Assembly (NCBI GenBank): GCA_958413895.1
Contig: CATYVQ010000030.1
Span: 1 to 7,250, forward strand
DNA length: 7,250 nucleotides
Direction: 5' to 3'
From: an uncultured Collinsella sp.
Lineage (GTDB): Bacteria > Actinomycetota > Coriobacteriia > Coriobacteriales > Coriobacteriaceae
The position numbers were made by a program, and so were the translations under genes. Positions 1 through 4,841 of this stretch are shown here, one piece after another. Below the pieces are notes generated by a model. The model worked only from the letters and a program-made list of their open reading frames with translations, did no database searches and had not been told where the DNA came from. Position 1 is the stretch's first letter; each line of letters starts with the position of its first letter.

Positions 1-9
1 TGCGGCAGA

Positions 10-50
10 TGGGGACGTTTCTTTTCTGCCGGCAGTTTGGGACACTCCTT
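10..50 (+). repeat. Left copy of ~41-bp hairpin direct repeat (REP-like)
   Basis: Matches 1520-1560 at 38 of 41 positions in the same orientation; weaker similarity extends left to position 3 (43 of 48). It starts GGGGAC and contains the perfect 10-bp palindrome CTGCCGGCAG at 26-35. An outer stem pairs 17-21 (GTTTC) with 39-43 (GGGAC), using two G-T wobbles. It lies just beyond the stop of the ATPase gene. It is small and non-coding, and resembles REP or MITE-type intergenic repeats. Nothing like a transposase is in the window, so the mobility mechanism is unknown. Confidence 0.8.
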
Positions 51-72
51 ACGGGGCACCCCTCCACAGCGC
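51..72. other. Short 3' flank of the ATPase gene with a GGGG/CCCC palindrome
   Basis: Between the ATPase stop and the left repeat there is a GGGGCACCCC palindrome at 53-62. No T-run follows it on the coding (minus) strand, so I do not call it an intrinsic terminator. Confidence 0.4.
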
Positions 73-1374
73 CTATGCCAGCTTGTCGATTTGCCCAATC
101 TCCCAGAGCGGAATGTTGACGAGCGTGCCCTCGTCTCTATATGCCGCTAACGATGTTCTCACGCAGCGCTCGAGCTTGAACTTCTCGCAGGCAATCCTCA
201 GACTCTTTGCTTTGAGATTCTCTGTCGCCTTGACCTCGAGCGGAAGCACGGTCCCCGCATGGTCGATGGCAAAGTCAGTCTCTGCATTGCCGGAGGAGGA
301 TGACCAATACGCGGGAGTTTTGCCTTGGAGCAAAAGCTCCTGTGCGACGTATTGCTCGGTCAACGAGCCTTTGAACTCCGTAAAAACAGCGGGCCCGTTC
401 AGAACGATGGCTGGCGTGAGGCCGGAGAGTGCTCCGAGGATGCCGGTGTCGATGCAGAACAGCTTGAAGCCCGAGAGATCCTCGTAGCTTGTGAGCGGTG
501 CTCTTAGGGCGGAAACACGTGGTACCTTATGAACGATTCCGTAGTCCATGAGCCAATGGAGGCTTTCCTCAAAATCGCGTGCGCGCGCCCCAGGACGAAG
601 CGCGCCGTAGACGAACTTCTTGTTTTCCTTTGCGAGCTGGCCGGGAAGGGATTTCCAAACCAGCCTCATGCGCTCGACGATGCGGGCTGGTGCATGCTTG
701 CCAAAATCGGATTCGTAAGCTTCGATGATTTGCTGCTGAAGCCTGCGGGCCTCGATGAAATCGTGGGAGGCGGCGAAAGCGGAGACAACTTCTGGCATGC
801 CACCGACAACGAGGTATTCCTTGAGCAGGCGCTCGAGCTTTTCGGAAACGTTTGCCAGCAGGTCCATGTCTGCGGCAAGGATGGCATCTGCGAGCGGATC
901 GCCATCGACGGCACGAACGAACTCGACAAACCCCATGGGGCGCATGGTAAGCTGGTCGATCTTGCCGACGGGGAACGACTCGTTTTCGCGTCGGAGCGCG
1001 AGCCCCATATAGGAGCCGGCTGCCACGATATGGTATTCCGGCGCCAGCTCGTTGAAGTATTTGAGCGAGGTGATGCCACGCGGTGCCTCTTGGATTTCGT
1101 CGAAGATGATGAGTGTGTCTGTCGGCGTTATGGTCTGGCCGCGCAGGAGCTCTATCTGGGAGATGATGCGTTTGGGGTCAAGGCTTCCGTCGAACAGCGA
1201 ACGTACGCCCGGTTCGAGCATAAAGTCAAAACGGATGACGTTTTGATACTGCTGGCCTGCGAATTCGTTGAGAAGCCAGGTTTTTCCCGTCTGGCGGGCC
1301 CCCTTAAGCAGGAGGGGCTTGCGGTTTGCCCTAGATTTCCAAGCGATGAGTTCGTCCATTAGCTGTCGCTGCAT
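73..1374 (-). CDS. DUF4143-type AAA ATPase with PD-(D/E)XK-like C-terminal domain
   Basis: A 433-residue ATP-binding protein of the widespread AAA_14/DUF4143 family, whose cellular role is unsettled. Seen: a Walker A motif GARQTGKT at residues 25-32, a Walker B motif LIIFDEIQ at 88-95 (D92, E93), and a sensor-like AAGSYMG near 118-124. A helical middle region follows, then a C-terminal region with E340 (SLTEQYVAQEL), D367 (ETDFAI) and E380/K382 (LEVKA), the spacing expected of a PD-(D/E)XK nuclease-like core. The length is normal for the family and no frameshift is visible. The start is supported by AGGAGG at 1379-1384, only 4 nt upstream; the next Met (residue 6) lacks a ribosome site at usable distance. 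The gene stands alone, reads toward the left edge, and is enclosed by direct repeats at 10-50 and 1520-1560. By eye its base composition is less GC-rich than the gal genes, which fits acquisition. Family assignment is firm; function and substrate are unknown. Confidence 0.93.
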   Translation of the reverse strand: MQRQLMDELIAWKSRANRKPLLLKGARQTGKTWLLNEFAGQQYQNVIRFDFMLEPGVRSLFDGSLDPKRIISQIELLRGQTITPTDTLIIFDEIQEAPRGITSLKYFNELAPEYHIVAAGSYMGLALRRENESFPVGKIDQLTMRPMGFVEFVRAVDGDPLADAILAADMDLLANVSEKLERLLKEYLVVGGMPEVVSAFAASHDFIEARRLQQQIIEAYESDFGKHAPARIVERMRLVWKSLPGQLAKENKKFVYGALRPGARARDFEESLHWLMDYGIVHKVPRVSALRAPLTSYEDLSGFKLFCIDTGILGALSGLTPAIVLNGPAVFTEFKGSLTEQYVAQELLLQGKTPAYWSSSSGNAETDFAIDHAGTVLPLEVKATENLKAKSLRIACEKFKLERCVRTSLAAYRDEGTLVNIPLWEIGQIDKLA

Positions 1375-1378
1375 ACTG

Positions 1379-1384
1379 CCTCCT
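1379..1384 (-). promoter_or_regulatory. Ribosome binding site of the ATPase gene
   Basis: AGGAGG on the minus strand with only 4 nt to the ATG at 1374. The spacing is short but the match is full, and no other start codon nearby has such a site. Confidence 0.7.
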
Positions 1385-1397
1385 AACGATCATGGTT

Positions 1398-1419
1398 AGT
1401 ATAAGACCGTTTCGGTCTT
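1398..1419 (-). promoter_or_regulatory. Candidate -10 and adjacent hairpin operator of the ATPase gene
   Basis: On the minus strand TATACT (plus 1398-1403, five of six to the -10 consensus) sits about 25 nt upstream of the ATG. It directly abuts a perfect 7-bp inverted repeat, AAGACCG/CGGTCTT with a 3-nt loop (1403-1419). No good -35 is seen at 16-18 nt; that place is taken by the first 33-bp unit. The palindrome touching the -10 could be a regulator site. It lacks the T-run of a terminator. Promoter activity is inferred. Confidence 0.45.
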
Positions 1420-1510
1420 TCCATCGAAAAATGTGGGAGTAAACCACGTTTTTCCATCGAATAATGTGTGAGGCAACCACGTTTTTCCATCGAATAATGT
1501 GGTGATTTAG
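1418..1510. repeat. Three tandem 33-bp units upstream of the ATPase gene
   Basis: Units begin at 1418, 1451 and 1484, with an exact 33-bp period. Units 1 and 2 match at 29 of 33 positions. Units 2 and 3 are identical over their first 18 bases, after which unit 3 diverges. Each unit carries TTTCCATCGA followed by an A/T-rich stretch and ATGTG. Across the unit 2/3 junction (1477-1502) there is an imperfect palindrome with CCAC and GTGG ends and TTC/GAA inner matches; the unit 1/2 junction (1444-1469) has a slightly weaker copy, and the outermost repeat only half of one. The period is about three helical turns, so the sites would lie on nearly the same DNA face. Most simply this is a regulator-binding array for the ATPase promoter. 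A role as a recombination or recognition site of the cassette is an alternative. Confidence 0.75.
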
Positions 1511-1519
1511 GCCGGCACC

Positions 1520-1560
1520 TGGGGACGTTCCTTCTCTGCCGGCAGTTTGGAACACTCCTT
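1520..1560 (+). repeat. Right copy of ~41-bp hairpin direct repeat (REP-like)
   Basis: Direct repeat partner of 10-50 (38 of 41 identical). It has the same CTGCCGGCAG palindrome at 1536-1545. The outer stem is fully Watson-Crick: GTTCC at 1527-1531 pairs with GGAAC at 1549-1553. It lies between the ATPase upstream region and the gal operon terminator, and so marks the right edge of the presumed ATPase cassette. Confidence 0.8.
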
Positions 1561-1590
1561 GTTTTGGTGCAAATTAGCTACCCTTGCATC

Positions 1591-1632
1591 AGAAAACGGC
1601 GCCCGTCGGCGATGTTGCCGGCGGGCGCCGTT
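1591..1632 (-). terminator. Rho-independent terminator of the galK-galT operon
   Basis: Arms 1595-1605 and 1622-1632 are perfectly complementary over 11 bp. The pairing continues inward through one G-T wobble (1606/1621) and CGGC/GCCG (1607-1610/1617-1620) to a 6-nt loop. On the minus strand the stem is followed by TTTTCT. It lies about 46 nt past the galT stop, the expected place for the end of the gal transcript, and would also insulate the ATPase gene. Confidence 0.88.
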
Positions 1633-1649
1633 GCCTTGAAGACGAGATG

Positions 1650-1676
1650 ATCCGTTTTCCTCCGTCCCCAAGGGAC
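1650..1676 (-). repeat. GGGGAC-type intergenic element after galT (tentative)
   Basis: On the minus strand, just after the galT stop, GTCCC and GGGAC form a 5-bp hairpin with a 3-nt loop (plus 1664-1676), followed by GGAGGAAAACGGATCA. The GGGGAC start is shared with the elements at 11, 1521 and 7208. Only one copy is in the window, so calling it a repeat is inference. Confidence 0.35.
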
Positions 1677-1678
1677 CA

Positions 1679-3307
1679 TTACAGTGAGTCGATAAAGCGC
1701 TGCTGGGCGGCGCGGCCGGCTTCGTCCCACTTAAAGACGCCGGCGTTGTCGAGCACGTGGCCAAACACCACGCCGACCTCCTCGTGCAGGATGTCGATGG
1801 CGTTTTCGGCCGTAAGCTCGTCGGCGCGGCGGGCAAAGACGTCCTCGGCCCATGCGGCGTGGCTACGGCATAGATCATCGCCCTCGAGCGCACCGACAAG
1901 GTCGTAGCTGGCATCGGCCTTGGCCGCTAGCAAGTGCTCGCGGACAGCGCCGAGCTCGGGAACCAGGCGCGGCGGAAGAATGGCCAGGCCCATGACCTCG
2001 ATCAGGCCGATGTTCTCCTTCTTAATATGGTGGTACTCGGCATGCGGGTGGAAAACGCCCAGCGGATGCTCGCCGGTCGTGATGTTGCAGCGAAGCGCCA
2101 GGTAGGCCTCGTAGATCTCGCCGCCGGCGTTGCCGCGGGAGTCGACGCGGCGGATGACGGGCGTCACGGTGTTGTGCGCTACGCCGTCGGCTGTGTGCGC
2201 GATGACGCCCACCGACTCATCGGTCCACTCGCGCCAAGCGAGGATGATCTTCTCGGCGGCGTCGAGCAGCTGGGCGCGGTCGTGCGAGCGCAGTCGCAGC
2301 ACCGAAAGCGGCCACTGCAACACGGTACCGCTGACTTGGTCAAAGCCAGGCACGCTAAACTGCGAGACCTCGGTGGCATGCATCATTGGGAACTCGTGCG
2401 CGCCGCCCTGGAAGTGGTCGTGCGACAGAATCGAGCCGCCTACGATGGGCAGGTCGGCGTTGGAGCCAATAAAGTAGTGCGGGAACAGGTCGACAAAGTC
2501 GAGCAGGCAGGTCAGCCCCTTGCGGTCGACGTGCATCGGACGATGCTCAGAGCTCATGGCAATGCAGTGCTCGTTAAAGTACGCATACGGGCTGTACTGG
2601 AAGCCCCAGCGCTCGCCGTTGAGCTGAATGGGGATAATGCGCAGGTTCTGGCGAGCGGGATGAGCGCCGCCGTCGGTTGCGGCGGAGCGTCCAGGGTAGC
2701 CTTCGTTTTCGATGCACAGCTGGCAGGCGGGATACTTCTCGCCCGTGTTCTTGGCAGCACCGGCTGCGGCGATATCGCGCGGGTCCTTCTCAGGCTTTGA
2801 CAGGTTGATGGTAATCTCGAGGTCGCCCCAGTTGGTGGGGGTGCTCCATTTGATGTTGCGCGCGATGGCGGCACGGCGCACGTAGCCGGCGTCGCAGCAC
2901 AGGCCGTAGAACCAGTCGGTCGCGGCGCGGGGCTCGTTGACGCCCATGCGTCCGTTGAACTCCTCGTTTACAATCGAAGGCCTTGGCATGAGCGCGCCCA
3001 TGATGCGCATGGCGATGCGGTCGCGGCCCGATGCCGTGTCCTCGGCGGCGCCGTTGGCAACAGCCGCCTCGGCAAGCGCGGCAAGTGTGCCTTCAAGGTC
3101 AAAGTTGGGCAGGGTGTCGGGGTGCAAGAGCGAGAGTTTCTCGACCTGGAGCGCCCAGGCCATGTCGAGCGCCGGGCCCGTAGCACCGATGCACTCGAGA
3201 ATGGTGTTATACGCCCAGATGCGATCGTCCTGGCCGATCATCGATCGGTGGATAGCGTACTCGATCAGGTTCTGCGCGGCCTCGCGCACGTCAGTCATTA
3301 CAGCCAT
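1679..3307 (-). CDS. galT: UDP-glucose--hexose-1-phosphate uridylyltransferase, type 2
   Basis: Leloir enzyme that transfers UMP from UDP-glucose to galactose-1-phosphate, yielding glucose-1-phosphate and UDP-galactose in the cytosol. It belongs to the Firmicutes-like type 2 family, unlike E. coli GalT in sequence. Seen (numbering from the first Met): PACQLC (193-198), then SNADLPIVGG leading into the active site HDHFQ (296-300, the HxHxQ nucleophile motif), later HNTVTPVIR, and a C-terminal GVFHPHAEYHHIKKENIGL block typical of the family. The length, 542 residues, is slightly above the usual ~500. The gene overlaps galK: ATG at 3307 overlaps the galK stop by 10 nt, and a second ATG at 3298 shares one base with the galK TAA. 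A GGGGG-rich site at 3318-3324 sits 10 nt before the first, which I prefer. It is co-transcribed with galK and ends before the terminator at 1591-1632. Confidence 0.97.
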   Translation of the reverse strand: MAVMTDVREAAQNLIEYAIHRSMIGQDDRIWAYNTILECIGATGPALDMAWALQVEKLSLLHPDTLPNFDLEGTLAALAEAAVANGAAEDTASGRDRIAMRIMGALMPRPSIVNEEFNGRMGVNEPRAATDWFYGLCCDAGYVRRAAIARNIKWSTPTNWGDLEITINLSKPEKDPRDIAAAGAAKNTGEKYPACQLCIENEGYPGRSAATDGGAHPARQNLRIIPIQLNGERWGFQYSPYAYFNEHCIAMSSEHRPMHVDRKGLTCLLDFVDLFPHYFIGSNADLPIVGGSILSHDHFQGGAHEFPMMHATEVSQFSVPGFDQVSGTVLQWPLSVLRLRSHDRAQLLDAAEKIILAWREWTDESVGVIAHTADGVAHNTVTPVIRRVDSRGNAGGEIYEAYLALRCNITTGEHPLGVFHPHAEYHHIKKENIGLIEVMGLAILPPRLVPELGAVREHLLAAKADASYDLVGALEGDDLCRSHAAWAEDVFARRADELTAENAIDILHEEVGVVFGHVLDNAGVFKWDEAGRAAQQRFIDSL

Positions 3308-4503
3308 GCCGCGTAAGCCCCCTTGTCAGAAATTGCGTAGTGGCGGGCAGAGCCCTCGCCCAGCCAGCCGTTCATCTTGGTGATAAAGGTGTCGACCAGG
3401 TCGAGCGGCACGAAGGCCTGGATGGTGCCACCAAAGCCGCCACCGTGGATACGGACGGCGCCACGGCCGTCGAGCACGTGCTCGGCCAGTGCCAGGGCAT
3501 ACATCGAGGGCTGCTCGGAGCCCAGCTTGGCAACGACATTCTGTAGGTACATGGCGGAGCTGGCGCCGGACTCGCGCGTCAGGACCAGGAACTGATCGAT
3601 GTCGCCGGCGTTCAGGGCCGCCCAGCGCTTATCGACCAGGCCATTCTCGTACCAGTAGTGAACGGCGCGCAGACAGGCACGGTCGCCCAGCTTGGCACGC
3701 AGTTCGGGGAGCTTGGCGTCAAAATCGGCAACATCGACCTCGCACAGGCGTGCCTTGCCAAACTCGGCGGCGACGTCTTGCATCTCGCGCGGAACGGCAG
3801 CGTAATCGTCGGTGGCGGCCACGTGGTCGGCACCAACCTTAACGAGCACGAGCGCATAGCCGTGATCCTCAAAGTTGAGTTCGAGCTTCTGGGTTTTAGG
3901 CTGAGCCTGGTCCTCAAAGTCCATGTAGGCAAGGCCGCCCAGGCACACAGCGGCCTGGTCCATCAGACCGCAGGGCTTGCCATAGTAGTTGTTCTCGGTG
4001 CGCTGGCTCATCTGGGCGAGCGCGACGGGCTCGATGGCGGGTGCGCCCCAGAGCGTCTCCATGGCGCGACCGTATGCCGCCTCGACAGCAGCAGAGCTCG
4101 AAAGGCCGCCGCCCGAGGGGACAGAGCAGGTGAAGGCGAAGTCGAAGCCCTGGGGCTCAACGCCAAGCGCTGCGACCTCGTGGGCCATACCGCGCACGAG
4201 GCTTGCGGACGTGCCCTTCTCGGACTCCTGAACGTCTAGCGTGTCGAGCGCGATCTCAAACGTGGGATAGCCCTCGTCGGCGACGCGGACCTTGTTGGAG
4301 TCGGTTGCCACGGCGATGCCGTCGACAGCGACATCGAGCGAGCCGGCGATGACGTGGCCGCCCTCGTGGTCGGTGTGGTTGCCACTGATCTCGGAGCGGC
4401 CGGGCGCGTGCACATAGAGCACCTGGCGATCGCCGATGGGCCCAAACTCCTCCTCAAACAGCTTGGTGAGCGTGGCGAGTGTCTTTTCGTCGGGGGTGGT
4501 CAT
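3298..4503 (-). CDS. galK: Galactokinase (GHMP kinase)
   Basis: Phosphorylates alpha-D-galactose with ATP to galactose-1-phosphate, the first committed Leloir step. A 401-residue GHMP kinase, close to the family length. Seen: the N-terminal galactokinase signature GRSEISGNHTDHEGG from residue 35 (R36 matches the conserved Arg), the ATP-binding loop PSGGGLSSSAA (129-139), the catalytic-base region CGLMDQ (D182), and the C-terminal RIHGGGFGG motif (351-359). The reading frame stays open to 4626, but the added 41 residues fall in the divergent control region and lack a ribosome site. The ATG at 4503 has AAGGAAAGGA upstream, 5 nt away, and gives the normal N-terminus. Odd: the usual Glu before the sugar-contacting His is Asn here (N42). 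It is first in the operon with galT; control by the divergent LacI-family protein is inferred from operator repeats. Confidence 0.97.
   Translation of the reverse strand: MTTPDEKTLATLTKLFEEEFGPIGDRQVLYVHAPGRSEISGNHTDHEGGHVIAGSLDVAVDGIAVATDSNKVRVADEGYPTFEIALDTLDVQESEKGTSASLVRGMAHEVAALGVEPQGFDFAFTCSVPSGGGLSSSAAVEAAYGRAMETLWGAPAIEPVALAQMSQRTENNYYGKPCGLMDQAAVCLGGLAYMDFEDQAQPKTQKLELNFEDHGYALVLVKVGADHVAATDDYAAVPREMQDVAAEFGKARLCEVDVADFDAKLPELRAKLGDRACLRAVHYWYENGLVDKRWAALNAGDIDQFLVLTRESGASSAMYLQNVVAKLGSEQPSMYALALAEHVLDGRGAVRIHGGGFGGTIQAFVPLDLVDTFITKMNGWLGEGSARHYAISDKGAYAAWL
3318..3324 (-). promoter_or_regulatory. Ribosome binding site of galT inside galK
   Basis: AAGGGGG on the minus strand, 10 nt from the ATG at 3307 and 19 nt from the ATG at 3298. 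The spacing favours the upstream start, although reinitiation at the TAATG junction could still use the second. Confidence 0.5.
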
Positions 4504-4508
4504 CGGAG

Positions 4509-4518
4509 TCCTTTCCTT
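4509..4518 (-). promoter_or_regulatory. Ribosome binding site that sets the galK start
   Basis: AAGGAAAGGA on the minus strand, 5 nt from the ATG at 4503. It fixes the start there rather than at the upstream in-frame codon at 4626. Confidence 0.8.
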
Positions 4519-4548
4519 GGCGCGTACGGGTAAGTTTTGCGCCGTTAT

Positions 4549-4562
4549 GAGTACGTTAACAA
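4549..4562 (+). promoter_or_regulatory. O1, LacI-family operator-like site
   Basis: GAGTACGTTAACAA. With the preceding T it fits the pseudo-palindrome TGnnnACGTnnnCA with a central CpG, the architecture expected for LacI-family proteins whose hinge Leu inserts at that step. It lies within the presumed galK leader. Confidence 0.6.
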
Positions 4563-4568
4563 CTTGAA

Positions 4569-4598
4569 GCGGCATGAACCAAGTGTTCACGATGCCGC
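4569..4598. repeat. Bulged hairpin between O1 and O2 (galK leader)
   Basis: GCGGCAT (4569-4575) pairs with ATGCCGC (4592-4598). GAAC (4576-4579) pairs with GTTC (4585-4588) around a 5-nt loop, leaving a 3-nt bulge. If gal transcription starts near 4615 this would fold in the 5' leader RNA. No T-run follows it on the minus strand, so it is not an intrinsic terminator. It may be a second protein site or an mRNA-stabilising hairpin. Confidence 0.6.
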
Positions 4599-4610
4599 AC
4601 GTTACGGGCA

Positions 4611-4624
4611 ATGCTAACGTACTC
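4611..4624 (-). promoter_or_regulatory. O2, LacI-family operator-like site
   Basis: On the minus strand GAGTACGTTAGCAT, differing from O3 at one position. It overlaps the downstream end of the candidate gal -10 hexamer, so occupancy should block RNA polymerase. Confidence 0.6.
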
Positions 4625-4630
4625 ATAACA
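4622..4630 (-). promoter_or_regulatory. Candidate extended -10 of the galKT promoter
   Basis: The minus strand reads TGTTATGAG: a TGn extension plus TATGAG (four of six to consensus). No convincing -35 was found 16-18 nt upstream, which is tolerable for extended -10 promoters. Transcription would start near 4615 and give a leader of about 110 nt. The call is tentative. Confidence 0.4.
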
Positions 4631-4702
4631 CAACTCTTGTCACTTTTTGAGAATCTGGTAATCGGTAGAAATTCAGCCGTGAACGGTATTGCCGTATGGA
4701 CT

Positions 4703-4708
4703 TATAAA
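4703..4708 (+). promoter_or_regulatory. Candidate -10 of the lacI-family gene
   Basis: TATAAA, five of six to consensus; the -35 (TGAACG at 4680-4685, 17-bp spacer) is poor. A start near 4715 would place O3 about 27 bp downstream, a roadblock or autorepression position. Confidence 0.4.
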
Positions 4709-4735
4709 GCAGAAGAGATGCGGATTGAAAAAGTA

Positions 4736-4749
4736 GAGTACGTTAACAT
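4736..4749 (+). promoter_or_regulatory. O3, LacI-family operator-like site before the regulator gene
   Basis: GAGTACGTTAACAT, identical to O1 over the first 13 bases. The centre-to-centre distance is 123 bp to O2 and 187 bp to O1. Its position ahead of the regulator gene suggests autoregulation, and looping with O2 or O1 is possible. Confidence 0.6.
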
Positions 4750-4830
4750 GCGTCCGACGATAGCGGGCCTCGGCGCGGGCTAAACTCCTGCCCGGGCCGG
4801 CATTCACGCTATTCAGATCTCGCAAGGGTG

Positions 4831-4836
4831 AAGGTG
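4831..4836 (+). promoter_or_regulatory. Ribosome binding site supporting a GTG start
   Basis: AAGGTG 5 nt ahead of GTG at 4842. The alternative ATG at 4887 (residue 16) has no such site and would begin right at the helix-turn-helix. Confidence 0.65.
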
Positions 4837-4841
4837 ATTCT

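Larger units (their letters stand above)
4544..4629. repeat. 17-bp inverted repeat pair carrying O1 and O2
   Basis: Arms 4544-4560 and 4613-4629 are reverse complements at 16 of 17 positions. The arms hold the operator-like core plus an adjoining TATGAG. The core centres (4554.5 and 4618.5) are 64 bp apart, about six helical turns, so two bound dimers would lie on the same face. Confidence 0.85.
4504..4841. promoter_or_regulatory. Divergent galK / lacI-family intergenic control region
   Basis: 338 bases without a credible gene, markedly richer in A+T than the flanking genes. It contains, from galK outward: the galK ribosome site; operator-like O1 (4549-4562); an 11-bp bulged hairpin (4569-4598); operator-like O2 (4611-4624) overlapping a candidate gal -10; an A/T-rich stretch with TATAAA (4703-4708); operator-like O3 (4736-4749); and the regulator's ribosome site (4831-4836). 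The layout is that of a shared, autoregulated divergent promoter region. Confidence 0.75.

Noticed and set aside
53..62. GGGGCACCCC as terminator of the ATPase gene
   Set aside because: The stem is only 4 bp with a 2-nt loop and there is no T-run.
529..1362. Plus-strand open frame (277 codons) opposite the ATPase
   Set aside because: It is antisense to the Walker and nuclease-like motifs, with low-complexity shadow composition and no domain.
1331..1555. A 74-codon minus-strand frame from a GTG, encoding repeated HIIRWKNVV peptides across the 33-bp array
   Set aside because: It starts inside the hairpin repeat without a ribosome site and runs into the ATPase start. The repeated peptide follows from a 33-bp period being divisible by three, and palindromic DNA explains the array better.
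1934..2800. Plus-strand open frame (288 codons) opposite galT
   Set aside because: It is antisense to well-conserved galT sequence including the HDHFQ region, with no recognisable motif or ribosome site.
4118..4123. GGGGAC inside galK as another repeat head
   Set aside because: It lies in the conserved PSGGG-coding segment and has no following hairpin family; chance match.
4594..4607. Possible fourth operator around CGTAACGTGC (minus strand) between O1 and O2
   Set aside because: Only TAACGT agrees with the core and the flanks do not match; it is part of the hairpin arm.
4504..4626. 41-residue N-terminal extension of GalK
   Set aside because: It would read through the operators and leader hairpin, lacks a ribosome site, and is absent from normal galactokinases; the ATG at 4503 is well supported.
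4574..4783. A 69-codon plus-strand frame in the gal/lacI intergenic region
   Set aside because: It has no ribosome site, overlaps the operators and both candidate promoters, and the product resembles nothing.
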